A stretch of 64,000 bases of DNA, from assembly GCA_019637105.1 (NCBI GenBank), contig JAHBWF010000018.1, positions 1 through 64,000 on the forward strand, read 5' to 3'. The stretch is from Labilithrix sp. (GTDB lineage: Bacteria; Myxococcota_A; Polyangia; Polyangiales; Polyangiaceae). Positions 44,895 to 53,846 of this stretch are shown here, one piece after another. The notes beneath the pieces are model-generated. The model worked only from the letters and a program-made list of their open reading frames with translations. It had not been told where the DNA came from and ran no database searches. The translations under genes and the position numbers were made by a program. Each line of letters opens with the position of its first letter. Position 1 is the stretch's first letter.

Positions 44895-46460
44895 ATGGGC
44901 ATCCGGACGCTCCCCGATCTGCTCCGCGGCTCGGCCCGCGACTGGCCCCGGAGGGTCGCGCTCGGGGGCGCCGACGGCGAGCCGGTGCTGACCTACGCGG
45001 ACGTCGACGCCCTCGTCGATCGGCTCGCCGGCGAGCTGCGACGCGGAGGCGTCGACGCGCACGACACGGTCGCCGTCGTGTCGGACAACTGCGTCGAGCT
45101 CGTGCTCGCGCTCTTCGCGATCAGCGCCGCCGGCGCGGCGGCAGCGCCGATCGATCCCGCGCTGACGCCGCCGGAGATCGCCTTGCGGCTCGTCGCCGTC
45201 GGAGCGAAGACGACGATCGTCCCCGAGCGCCTCTACGACCGCTTCGCGACCGCGCGCGTGCCGTCGACGATCTGGAGGCTCTCGCTCGAGCGGGCGGGCG
45301 GCCGGCTCCGGCCGGCGCTCGCCGGGACCGCCGCGCCGCGCGAACGCGCCGCGCCGCGGGCGCCGCGCGAAGGAGACGTCGCGCTCATGCTCTTCACGAC
45401 GGGGACCACGTCGGCGCCGAAGGTCGTTCCCCTGACTCACGCGAACGTCGGCGCGTCCGTCGACGACTTTTGCGCGACGTATCGGCTCTCGCCGGACGAC
45501 GCGACGCTGCTCGTCATGCCCCTCTTCCACGGACACGGGCTCATCGGCGCCCTCCTGACGACGTTGGCGAGCGGCGGCGCCGCCCACATGCCGCCTCGAG
45601 GACGGTTCTCCGCGAGCCGCTTCTGGCCGCAGATGGTCGGCGCGCGCGCCACCTGGTACACGGCGGTGCCGACGGTCCACCGGATCCTCCTCGCCCGCGC
45701 CGCGGCCGAATTCCCGAAGGACCGTCCGCCGCCGCTCCGCTTCATCCGAAGCTGCAGCGCGCCGATCACGCCGACCACGGTCGGCGCCGTGGAGTCGGCG
45801 TTCCGCGCGCCCGTCGTCCCCGCGTACGGGATGACGGAGACCGCGCACCAGGCGACCACGAACCCGCTCCCGAGCGTGGGGCGATGCGACGCGTCGTCGG
45901 TGGGTCTGCCCGCGGGGCTCGAGCTCCGGATCGTCGGGCTCGACGGGCGCGTCGCCGAGCGCGGCGCCGTCGGTGAGGTCCGCGTTCGCGGGCCCGCCGT
46001 CACGAGCGGCTACCTCCACGCGCCGGACGCGAACGCGGCGAGCTTCGAGGACGGCTGGTTCCGTACGGGCGACCTCGGCTACCTGGACGACGACGGCTAC
46101 TTGTTCCTCCAGGGTCGCATCAAGGAGCTCATCGACCGGGGCGGCGAGAAGATCTCGCCGCTGCGCGTCGACGCCGTGCTCGCCGCCAACCCGAAGGTCG
46201 AGGACGCGATGTCGTTCGGCGTGCCCGACGAGAAATACGGCGAGGAGATCGCCGCCGCGATCGTCCTGAAGCCGGGCGTGGACGCCAGCGAGCAGGAGCT
46301 CGAGCGGTACGCCCTCACCGAGCTCAGCGCCTTCGAGGCGCCCAAGCGGATCTACTTCGTCCGGGACCTCCCGCGCACCGCGAAGGGCGCCGGCGATCGC
46401 CGCGAGCTCGCCGCGATGTTCGCCGGCGCTCCGGCGCGCGCGGCGGGAAAGACGACATGA
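44895..46460 (+). CDS. AMP-dependent acyl-CoA ligase, probable oxalate-CoA ligase-like, with altered A10 motif
   Basis: 521 residues. ANL-superfamily features are the P-loop LMLFTTGTTSAPKVVPLTH, the Y-G-M-T-E-T motif (PAYGMTETAH), and GDLGYLDDDGYLFLQGRIKELIDRGGEKISPLRVD (A7-A8). The layout resembles the oxalyl-CoA synthetases Pcs60/AAE3. In the C-terminal A10 motif, usually P-R/K-T-A-T-G-K-I-x-R, the sequence reads PRTAKGAGDRR, so the catalytic Lys position is Ala499 (codon 46389-46391). It may not adenylate normally unless the neighbouring Lys substitutes. It closes the oxalate operon. Confidence 0.85.
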   Translation: MGIRTLPDLLRGSARDWPRRVALGGADGEPVLTYADVDALVDRLAGELRRGGVDAHDTVAVVSDNCVELVLALFAISAAGAAAAPIDPALTPPEIALRLVAVGAKTTIVPERLYDRFATARVPSTIWRLSLERAGGRLRPALAGTAAPRERAAPRAPREGDVALMLFTTGTTSAPKVVPLTHANVGASVDDFCATYRLSPDDATLLVMPLFHGHGLIGALLTTLASGGAAHMPPRGRFSASRFWPQMVGARATWYTAVPTVHRILLARAAAEFPKDRPPPLRFIRSCSAPITPTTVGAVESAFRAPVVPAYGMTETAHQATTNPLPSVGRCDASSVGLPAGLELRIVGLDGRVAERGAVGEVRVRGPAVTSGYLHAPDANAASFEDGWFRTGDLGYLDDDGYLFLQGRIKELIDRGGEKISPLRVDAVLAANPKVEDAMSFGVPDEKYGEEIAAAIVLKPGVDASEQELERYALTELSAFEAPKRIYFVRDLPRTAKGAGDRRELAAMFAGAPARAAGKTT

Positions 46461-46582
46461 CGCCGTGACCGCGAGGCTCCGGATCGTCCCCGCGTCCGCG
46501 ATCGGGGCTCGGCGCGGCGCGCGGGGGGGATCCGGCGCTCACGGGCGCCGACGAGCTCGCGCGCGGCGCGGGGGGACTCCGA

Positions 46583-47533
46583 ATGCTAGCTTTACTCATG
46601 GGCGCGACACCGGGGTCGAAGGCCATCCTAGCGTCGTCGAACGTCGAGAAGGTCGACGCGATCGTCCCCGACACGAGCGTGTGGCTCACTGGACCGCGCG
46701 CATCGAAGAGCGAGGTCGGCGTACGCGGCTATCGCTATCCGTCGTTCGCTGGCGGCCAGCCCGCAGCGCTCGACGCGTACGTGTTCATCCTCTACGTCGG
46801 CGGCACGACGCGCATCGAGCGGCTGATCGACGCCGGCGTCGAGCGCTGCGAGGTCGGGCCGGGCGACATCTCCCTTCAGCCTCCGCTCGTTCAGGCGACG
46901 TGGCGCTGGCAGCGCCCGATCGACGTGCTCCACGTCTACATCGATCCGGCCTACATCCAGGCCCTCGCGAGCGAGGAGCTCGGCACGCAGCCGGCGCTGG
47001 AGATGCGACACGGCCTTCGGATCAACGACGAGGCGCTCGTACAGATGGGCGTCGATCTGATCCACGAGATCGCCGAACCGGCTCGTTTCGCGGCGCGTCG
47101 AAGCGCTCGGGCGATCGGCGATCGGATGACGATTCACCTCCTCCGTAACTACTTCGACTACATCGACGTCGGCGCGAGCTCGAGCCACCGGCATCACGTC
47201 TTCACGCCGAGCCAGGTCAGCGCCCTGCGCGAGTTCGTGGAGGCTCACCTCGACCAGCGGCTCCACGTGGACGATCTCGCGTCGCTCGTCGGGCTCGGCG
47301 TGCACCATTTTTCGCGCGTCTTCCGCGAGACGTTCGCGCAGGCCCCGCACGAGTACGTGCGCGATCGGCGACTCGAACGCGCTCGGTCGCTGATCCTCGG
47401 GACGGCGCGCTCCATCGGCGACATCGCGGCGAGCACGGGCTTCGCCGACCAGAGTCACCTGACCCGCTGCTTCAAGCAACGCTTCGGCACGCCCCCGGCG
47501 GAGCTCCGCCGGCGCGAGCGCACCGAGTCGTGA
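46583..47533 (+). CDS. AraC-family transcriptional regulator
   Basis: 316 residues. N-terminal cupin-like ligand-binding domain (YVFILYVGGTTRIERL, VGPGDISLQPPLVQATWRW) and a C-terminal AraC double HTH from about residue 220: LHVDDLASLVGLGVHHFSRVFRETF for the first and IGDIAASTGFADQSHLTRCFKQRFGTPPAELRR for the second. It precedes the esterase gene by 122 bases on the same strand and probably activates the esterase/monooxygenase pair. ATG 46583 or 46598 could be the start. Confidence 0.9.
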   Translation: MLALLMGATPGSKAILASSNVEKVDAIVPDTSVWLTGPRASKSEVGVRGYRYPSFAGGQPAALDAYVFILYVGGTTRIERLIDAGVERCEVGPGDISLQPPLVQATWRWQRPIDVLHVYIDPAYIQALASEELGTQPALEMRHGLRINDEALVQMGVDLIHEIAEPARFAARRSARAIGDRMTIHLLRNYFDYIDVGASSSHRHHVFTPSQVSALREFVEAHLDQRLHVDDLASLVGLGVHHFSRVFRETFAQAPHEYVRDRRLERARSLILGTARSIGDIAASTGFADQSHLTRCFKQRFGTPPAELRRRERTES

Positions 47534-47654
47534 GCTCGACAGACGACGCGATGCGCTAGCGGGCAGCGTCAGCAAGAACGTCCAAACCGCGCCGCCGGAG
47601 GCGTTCAAGACGTCCGCCGCGCTTCCCGTCATCGTCCTCCGAGAGGAGGTTCCA

Positions 47655-48617
47655 ATGGCACTCGACAACGCGACCGCGACGTTCCTCGCGAAGATGGCCG
47701 AGGGTGGCGGCAAGGCACTGCACGAGATGACCGTCGGCGAGGCACGCGGCCTCACCGCTCACTTGCGCACCCTCTACGGGAAGGGCCCCGAGGTCGATCG
47801 CATCGAGGAGGTGCGCGTCGAGACGGCGACCGGGCCGTTCCCCTCACGCGTCGTCGTCCCACGCGGCGAGGTCCGTGGCGTGCTCGTCTGGTACCACGGC
47901 GGCGGCTGGGTCATCGGCGCGATGGACGACTTCGACACGCTGGTGCGCAAGCTCGCGGTGCGGACGAAGTGCGCGGTCCTCCAGGTCGACTACCGGATGG
48001 CGCCGGAGCATCGCTTCCCGACCGCGGCGGACGACGCTTACGCGGCGCTCGAGTGGGCGGCGGCGAACGTCGGGCGCGTCACCGGCGGTCCGACGAACGT
48101 GCCGATCGTCGTCGGCGGCGACAGCGCCGGGGGGAACCTCTCCGCCGTCGTCGCGCGGCGCGCGCGCGACCGTGGAGGTCCGCGGATCGCGATGCAGCTG
48201 CTCGTCTACCCCGTCACGGACGCCGACTTCGAGCGCCCGACCTACGTCGCGAAGGAGAACCAGCTGATGTTGTCGCGCGACTCGATGGTCTGGTTCTGGG
48301 ACCACTACGCGCCGCGGAAGCAAGACCGGCTCTCGCCCGACGCCTCTCCGCTCCGGGCGACCGATCTGTCGCGCCTGCCGCCGGCGGTCGTCGTCACCGC
48401 CGAGCACGACGTCCTCCGCGACGAAGGCGAGGACTACGCCAAGGCGCTCGAGGCCGCGGGGGTCGACGTGACCTTCAAGCGCTTCGAAGGCCAGATGCAC
48501 GGGTTCTTCACGATGGTGAACGTGCTCCCAGGAGCGGACGCCGGGCTCGAATACGTCGCGAGCGCCCTCGACCGCCAGCTCGCCAAGCCGAACGGCTCCG
48601 CGAGGAGCGGCTCATGA
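47655..48617 (+). CDS. alpha/beta-hydrolase, HSL-type esterase
   Basis: 320 residues. Oxyanion-hole HGGGW at 81-85, nucleophile Ser157 in GGDSAGGN, Asp252 in AEHDVLRDEG and His282 in GQMHGFF: the full catalytic set of the hormone-sensitive-lipase family. No signal peptide, so it is cytosolic. A GAGAGGAGG Shine-Dalgarno supports ATG 47655. Its stop overlaps the monooxygenase start by four bases (48614-48617), so the esterase likely hydrolyses the ester or lactone made by that enzyme. Confidence 0.93.
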   Translation: MALDNATATFLAKMAEGGGKALHEMTVGEARGLTAHLRTLYGKGPEVDRIEEVRVETATGPFPSRVVVPRGEVRGVLVWYHGGGWVIGAMDDFDTLVRKLAVRTKCAVLQVDYRMAPEHRFPTAADDAYAALEWAAANVGRVTGGPTNVPIVVGGDSAGGNLSAVVARRARDRGGPRIAMQLLVYPVTDADFERPTYVAKENQLMLSRDSMVWFWDHYAPRKQDRLSPDASPLRATDLSRLPPAVVVTAEHDVLRDEGEDYAKALEAAGVDVTFKRFEGQMHGFFTMVNVLPGADAGLEYVASALDRQLAKPNGSARSGS

Positions 48618-50311
48618 CCGCGCGCTCGACCCGTCCCGTGGAGCTCGACGCCGTCATCGTCGGCGCCGGCTTCTCCGGTCTCTACATGCTCCACCGCCTC
48701 CGCGCGCTCGGCATGCGCGCGCGCGTCGTCGAGGCCGGAGCCGGCGTCGGCGGGACCTGGTACTGGAACCGCTATCCCGGCGCCCGCTGCGACTCCGACA
48801 GCGTCGAATACTCCTATTCCTTCTCGAAGGAGCTCGAGCAAGAGTGGCGCTGGACCGAGCGCTTCGCGACGCAGCCCGAGATCCTTCGCTACCTCGAGCA
48901 CGTCGCCGACCGCTTCGACCTCCGATCCGACATCCAGCTCGCGACGCCGATCGTCTCGGCGAGCTTCGACGACGAGGAGAATCGCTGGGTCCTCGAGAGC
49001 GAGCTCGGCGAGCGCTTCACCGCGACCTTCTGCATCATGGCGACCGGCTGCCTCTCCACGTGGCGCATCCCCGAGATCGCCGGCCAGTCGACGTTCCAGG
49101 GGGCCTCGTATCACACCGGCTCGTGGCCGCACGAGGGCGTCGACTTCACGGGCAAACGCGTCGGCGTCATCGGCACCGGCTCGTCCGGCATCCAGTCGAT
49201 CCCGATCATCGCCGAGCAGGCGAAGGAGCTCTACGTCTTCCAGAGGACGCCGAACTTCAGCGTCCCGGCGCGCAACGCGCCGCTGACCGAGGAGTACCAG
49301 GCGCACGTTCGCTCGACCTACGGCGAGCTCCGCGCGAAGGCCCGGGCCTCCTCCGGCGGCCTCGGCGCCTTCGAGCTCATGGGGGCGGGCAGCGCGCTCG
49401 AGCGGACCGCGGCCGAGCGCGACGAGATCTACGAGCGCGCGTGGGCGAAGGGCGGCGCGCTCTTCCTCGGCTCCTTCGGCGATCTCGTCGTCAACGAGGA
49501 GTCGAACAAGACCGCGCGCGACTTCATCCACCGGAAGATCCGGCAGATCGTGCGCGATCCGAAGACGGCCGAGGCGCTCTTGCCCGACGACCATCCGCTC
49601 GGGACGAAGCGCATCTGCGTCGACACCGACTACTACGCGACGTTCAATCGGCCGAACGTCACGCTCGTCGACCTCCGAAGGTCACCGATCTCGGAGATCA
49701 CGCCGAGCGGGATCAAGACCGGCGGCGCGGACGGCGAGGAGTACCCGGTCGACTGCATCGTCTACGCCACGGGCTTCGACGCCATGACCGGCGCTCTGCT
49801 CCGCATCGACATCCGTGGACGCGAGGACCGCGCGCTGCGCGACGAATGGGAGGGCGGTCCGCGGACCTACCTCGGCCTGATGTGCGCGGGCTTCCCCAAC
49901 CTCTTCACCGTGACCGGGCCGGGCAGCCCGTCGGTCCTCTCGAACATGACCACCTCGATCGAGCAGCACGTCGAGTGGATCTCCGACTGCATCGCTCACA
50001 TGCGCGCGGGCGGCTTCGACCGCATCGAGCCCACGGTCGAGGCGCAGGACGACTGGGTCGAGCACGTCAACGACGTCGCTCACATGACGCTCTACCCGAA
50101 GGCGAAGTCCTGGTACGTCGGCGCGAACGTCCCGGGGAAGCCCCAGGTGTTCATGCCGTACGTCGGCGGCGTAGGGGCGTACCGCGCCAAGTGCACCGAG
50201 ATCGCCGAGCGGGGCTACACCGGCTTCGTGCTCCGCGGCGAGGAGCGACGCTCCAAGGGGCGGCCGCGGCGCGATGCTCGTTCGGAGCGCGCGTCGCGGT
50301 CGTCGGGATGA
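48614..50311 (+). CDS. Baeyer-Villiger monooxygenase (type I, flavoprotein)
   Basis: 565 residues from ATG 48614. FAD-binding GAGFSG at 17-22 with GVGGTWYWNRYPGARCD following, NADPH-binding GTGSSG at 187-192, and the type I BVMO fingerprint F-x-G-x3-H-x3-W-P at 161-172. The sequence resembles cyclohexanone/phenylacetone monooxygenases. It converts ketones to esters or lactones using NADPH and O2; the natural substrate is unknown. It is translationally coupled to the upstream esterase. Confidence 0.95.
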   Translation: MTARSTRPVELDAVIVGAGFSGLYMLHRLRALGMRARVVEAGAGVGGTWYWNRYPGARCDSDSVEYSYSFSKELEQEWRWTERFATQPEILRYLEHVADRFDLRSDIQLATPIVSASFDDEENRWVLESELGERFTATFCIMATGCLSTWRIPEIAGQSTFQGASYHTGSWPHEGVDFTGKRVGVIGTGSSGIQSIPIIAEQAKELYVFQRTPNFSVPARNAPLTEEYQAHVRSTYGELRAKARASSGGLGAFELMGAGSALERTAAERDEIYERAWAKGGALFLGSFGDLVVNEESNKTARDFIHRKIRQIVRDPKTAEALLPDDHPLGTKRICVDTDYYATFNRPNVTLVDLRRSPISEITPSGIKTGGADGEEYPVDCIVYATGFDAMTGALLRIDIRGREDRALRDEWEGGPRTYLGLMCAGFPNLFTVTGPGSPSVLSNMTTSIEQHVEWISDCIAHMRAGGFDRIEPTVEAQDDWVEHVNDVAHMTLYPKAKSWYVGANVPGKPQVFMPYVGGVGAYRAKCTEIAERGYTGFVLRGEERRSKGRPRRDARSERASRSSG

Positions 50312-50340
50312 TCCTCGGCGTGCCGGGCTGAGCCTGCTCA

Positions 50341-50377
50341 ACGCGCCGTCGGGGCGTCTCCGGCCCCGACGGCGCGT
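50341..50377 (+). terminator. strong terminator-like hairpin after the monooxygenase gene
   Basis: ACGCGCCGTCGGGGC (50341-50355) pairs perfectly over 15 bases with GCCCCGACGGCGCGT (50363-50377) around a 7-base loop, 30 bases after the stop. A short T-poor tail follows. Confidence 0.65.
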
Positions 50378-50568
50378 CCCGTTAGGCGTCGTCCGCGTTC
50401 GGACGACGCGGCTCGACCACGCCGCGCCGCGCTCTTCGGAGCGACCGCTCCCCGCCCCCGTGGCACGGAAGCGCAACGGCGACGCTCGAAGCGCGCCGCC
50501 TCCGGCTCACGCCCGTCAGCGCAGCCTGACCTTGCCGGACGCAACGGCGAGCGCCTCGTGCTCGTCGA

Positions 50569-50961
50569 CTACGACGAGCGGGCGAAGGCGAGGACGTGGC
50601 CGTCGGCGTCGGCGCTGTACGCCGCGACGTGACCCCAGTCGCGGGCCGAGAGCGCGCTGAGCTCGCGGGCTCCGGCGGCGAGCGCGCGCGCGTGGTACGA
50701 GGCAGGATCGTCGACCACGAGGTAGAGCTCCGCGCGCGGCACGCCTCCGGCTCGCGCGGGATCGGGGATGGCGTCGCCCAGGAGCCGCCGGATCCCCGCC
50801 TCCGGCATGAGGCCGAGGACGCAGCCCGCGCCGAGCGGGAGCTCGGTCATCCCCGGGACGTCCAGCGTCGGCGCCGTCGCGAGCACCTCCGCGTAGAACC
50901 GGGCGCTCGCGGCTTGATCGCGCACGTACAGGATCACGTGGGTGCGCTCGATGGCGGTCAC
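50569..50961 (-). CDS. VOC-superfamily (glyoxalase-like) protein
   Basis: 130 residues: ERTHVILYVRDQAASARFYAEVL at the N-terminus gives the beta-alpha-beta-beta-beta unit start with His8, and AELYLVVDDPASYHARALAAGA starts the second unit with a Glu. The C-terminal YSADADGHVLAFA strand is standard for the glyoxalase/bleomycin-resistance fold. The activity is unknown. Confidence 0.82.
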   Translation of the reverse strand: MTAIERTHVILYVRDQAASARFYAEVLATAPTLDVPGMTELPLGAGCVLGLMPEAGIRRLLGDAIPDPARAGGVPRAELYLVVDDPASYHARALAAGARELSALSARDWGHVAAYSADADGHVLAFARSS

Positions 50962-51581
50962 GGCCGGCGGTCTCCTCGGTCGGCACCGCTGCGGCGCGAA
51001 GAGCTCCGAGCCCGAGGACGCGCAGCTCGAGATCGCGGGAGACGCTTCATGCGCGCCACGCTACCACGGCTCCACGCTCCGGCGCCGCGTGCGGGACGAC
51101 GTTCGAGCACGTCTCGCGATCCGCTCGCGGAGACGACGACGCGCGGGGGGTTCAGGACGCCGCGGGGAGATCCCGCAGCCCCTGCCGCCGAAGGTACGGG
51201 ACGCCCGACGCGACGGCGGCGCGGACGAGCGTGACCGGCGGCGTCGCGCGGAGGAGGCCACGTCGGCGCGCGGTCTCTCGTGAGGTCGGCTCGGCGGAGC
51301 CGTACGGTCCTCGAGGAGGAGCTGCGCGACCTCCGGGGCGGCGGAGCTCCCGAGGAGGACGCCGGCCGGCCCGCAGCGGCTCGCGCGAGACCCGAGCGCC
51401 ACGGCTGGAGCATGGCCAGCGCCGCGAAGAGCCCCCACCCTGGACCGCGCTCGCCGAGGCCGAGCTCGCCGCGGAGATCATGAGCTACTCTCTCTTCGGG
51501 CGGCCGCCTCTCGTCGTCCACGTGAGGTCGAAGATGACAGCCGGCGGCGGCGTGGGCGACGTTCTCGGTAGGCACGACGGC
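50962..51581. other. intergenic region of 620 bases, possible decayed gene
   Basis: No intact gene is supported. On the minus strand, short protein-like patches occur in different frames (WGLFAALAMLQPWRSGLARAA, GVLLGSSAAPEVAQLLLEDR, TLVRAAVASGVPYLRRQGLRDLPAA), which could be a frameshifted remnant ending near 51150. The evidence is weak. Confidence 0.3.
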
Positions 51582-52727
51582 ATGCGCTGGTTCCTCGTCC
51601 CGACGATGGCGCTGGCGGTCGGTTCGCTCGCGCTGGGAGGCTGTCGTCACCGCGCCGCCGCCCCGTCGGGTCCGCCGGCCGCCGTCACGGCGCCCCCGAG
51701 CGGGGCTCCGGCCGGCGGCGGGGCGCCGGAGCCCGCCGCCGACGGCGGGGCGCCGGCCTCCAGCGCGGCGTTCTCGCTGGCCGAGATCCCGCGGCCCGAA
51801 CCTGCCCGCGGCCCGCTGCGCATGGAAGGTTACCCGCGCGCCTTGAACCACAGCATGAGCGATCCGGCCGACGCCTTCGGCTTCGTCCGCGACGGCTCGG
51901 AGCTCGCGTACTGCGTCTTCGACGTGTGCTGCAGGGAGGGCGCGGCGCTCTGCTCGTTCCTCGCGCGCGACGGTTCGCGGCGAGATCGGGAGACGCCGGA
52001 CGCCGACGAAGATCCGCGGGCCCTCGCCCGCGTCATGGCCGAGCTGGAGAAGATCGCGCGCGACGAGGGGCTCGCGAGGCTGAAGGAAGGAGCCCCCGGG
52101 CGGTACGAGTCGTTCCCGCCCGCGCCGACCGGCGAGTGGGCGTACGGCGCGGACATCACCGTCACGTCGCTCGAGGTCGCGGCGACCTCCGACGCGAAGG
52201 GGACGACCCTCGCTCCCGCGTCGCTCAAGATCGGCGGCCGCGTGCGCGGCGAGCCGGCGGTGTGGACCGTGTTCCCGCCCTTGCCCGATCTGTGTCGCCA
52301 GTACGTCGACGCGTGCGTGAACGGCGCGCAGCTCAACGGCTTCACGCTCTCGCCCGACGCGAGCGAGGTCGGCTGGCTCATGTACGTGATGCACCCGAGC
52401 CACGGCTCGTCGTGGGTGCCCGGTCGCCAGAGCGTGCACGCGTTCGCGGGGCAGATCTACAACGACACCGGCATGCGACATCACGGGAAGAAGGCGTACG
52501 AAGCCGCTCGGGACCTGTTCGTGAAGGCCACGTACGCCGATCCCGAGCGCGAGGTGTTCGCCTACAACCTCGCGTGCGCGCTCGCGCGGCTCGGCGATCC
52601 GCGCGCGGCCCACGCGCTCCGGCACGCGATCGCGAAGGGCGGCGACCGGGTGAAGGCCCGCGCCCGCGCCGACGCCGATTTCGCCGGCATGAAGGCGGAG
52701 GCGTGGTTCGCCGACGCCGTGCGGTGA
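51582..52727 (+). CDS. hypothetical lipoprotein with C-terminal TPR-like region
   Basis: 381 residues from ATG 51582 (an upstream in-frame ATG at 51534 is an alternative). Lipobox SLALGGCRH, then a Pro/Ala/Gly linker. The middle has a Cys cluster (YCVFDVCCREGAALCSF) and a beta-rich stretch (YGADITVTSLEVAATS, VWTVFPPLPDLCRQYVDACVNG). The C-terminal region (KKAYEAARDLFVKATYADPEREVFAYNLACALARLGD) looks like one or two TPRs. The family is not recognised; it probably faces the periplasm or cell surface. Confidence 0.75.
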   Translation: MRWFLVPTMALAVGSLALGGCRHRAAAPSGPPAAVTAPPSGAPAGGGAPEPAADGGAPASSAAFSLAEIPRPEPARGPLRMEGYPRALNHSMSDPADAFGFVRDGSELAYCVFDVCCREGAALCSFLARDGSRRDRETPDADEDPRALARVMAELEKIARDEGLARLKEGAPGRYESFPPAPTGEWAYGADITVTSLEVAATSDAKGTTLAPASLKIGGRVRGEPAVWTVFPPLPDLCRQYVDACVNGAQLNGFTLSPDASEVGWLMYVMHPSHGSSWVPGRQSVHAFAGQIYNDTGMRHHGKKAYEAARDLFVKATYADPEREVFAYNLACALARLGDPRAAHALRHAIAKGGDRVKARARADADFAGMKAEAWFADAVR

Positions 52728-52965
52728 GCGCGGTCGTGAGCGTGACGATCGCCGCGCGCTCTACGGAGGTTTCCCCTCGAGGGCGATCGCGACGTCCGTC
52801 GAGCGCTGTCGGCGAGCTCTCCGAAGACGTGCGCGAAGAGCGGGAGGAACGGACGCGTCTTCGGGACCGCGCTCGCCTGCCCGCACGAAGGTGCCCCCAC
52901 GCGGAGAAGCCCGTCGGATGCGCAGGGCTCCCGACGGGAGGTCTTCACGAGGGAGGAGGACATGC

Positions 52966-53751
52966 TCATGCCTCGACGGCGTGACCTCCCCCCGCGCGGA
53001 TCACCGCGACGCTCGTGCGACCGCCGTCGACGTCGAGTATCGTGCCGTGTACGAATGCGGCCTCCTCGCTCGCCAGGAACACCGCGGCGTCGGCGACGGC
53101 GGAGGCGGGCCCGGGCCGTCCGGCGGGAGTGCCACGCATCATCGAGGCGGCGGGATGATCGTCGGGCAGGTTCTCGTGCATGACGCCGGGGGAGATGCCG
53201 ACCACGCGCACGCCCGCGGGGCCGAACTCCGCTGACCACACCCGGATCAGCGTCTCCAGCGCGCCCTTGCTGGCGCTGTACACGGTGCCGATGGGCAGGC
53301 CGAGGCGGACGATCCACGAGCCGAGGTTGATGATCACGCCGCGTCCGCGCGCGACCATGCCCGGGGCGATAGCGGCGGTGAGGAAGTACGGCGCCTTCAC
53401 GTTGACCGCCATCACCCGATCGAACGTGGCCTCGTCGGTGGTGGGCGTGGTCGTCGGGGGAAAGATACCGGCGTTGTTCACGAGGACGTCGATGCAGCCA
53501 CCGAGCAGCGTGGCGGCGCGTTCGGCAAGCTGCTTCGCCCCGGTGGCGCTGCCGTCGAGCTCGCCCAGCACGAGGTCGGCGTTGCCGCCGTCGACGCGGA
53601 TGCGCTCGACGACCTCGACAGCGCGTGCCTCGTCGCGACCGTGCACCACCACGTGGGCACCTTCGCGACCGTAGGCGAGCGCGATCGCCCTGCCGAGGTT
53701 GCTGGTCGCGCCGGTGACCAGCGCGGTCTTGTTGCGAAGTCGCTTGCTCAT
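52966..53751 (-). CDS. SDR-family oxidoreductase
   Basis: 261 residues. Classical short-chain dehydrogenase: cofactor motif TGATSNLG near residue 14, NNAG in VLVNNAGIFPP, catalytic Ser in INLGSWIV and Tyr-Lys in YSASK. The C-terminal VHGTILDVDGG fits the family. The RD after strand 2 (VVVHGRDEARA) suggests NADP preference. It is divergent from a TetR-family regulator across a gap with stacked palindromes, so it is likely the regulator's target. Confidence 0.93.
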   Translation of the reverse strand: MSKRLRNKTALVTGATSNLGRAIALAYGREGAHVVVHGRDEARAVEVVERIRVDGGNADLVLGELDGSATGAKQLAERAATLLGGCIDVLVNNAGIFPPTTTPTTDEATFDRVMAVNVKAPYFLTAAIAPGMVARGRGVIINLGSWIVRLGLPIGTVYSASKGALETLIRVWSAEFGPAGVRVVGISPGVMHENLPDDHPAASMMRGTPAGRPGPASAVADAAVFLASEEAAFVHGTILDVDGGRTSVAVIRAGGGHAVEA

Positions 53752-53771
53752 ACCCGACAGCGTGACGCATC

Positions 53772-53811
53772 TGGACTATACTGTCCAAATAATTTGGACA
53801 TAACAGTCCAA
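53772..53811. promoter_or_regulatory. multi-palindrome TetR-type operator
   Basis: Four half-sites GGAC/GTCC alternate with spacings of 6, 9 and 6: TGGAC-TATACT-GTCCA (53772-53787), GTCCAAAT-A-ATTTGGAC (53783-53799, perfect 8-1-8) and TTGGAC-ATAACA-GTCCAA (53794-53811). It lies in the 95-base gap between the divergent SDR and TetR genes. Confidence 0.7.
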
Positions 53812-53846
53812 ATACGTCGACCGAGGGGGCCTGCTACACTGGACCG

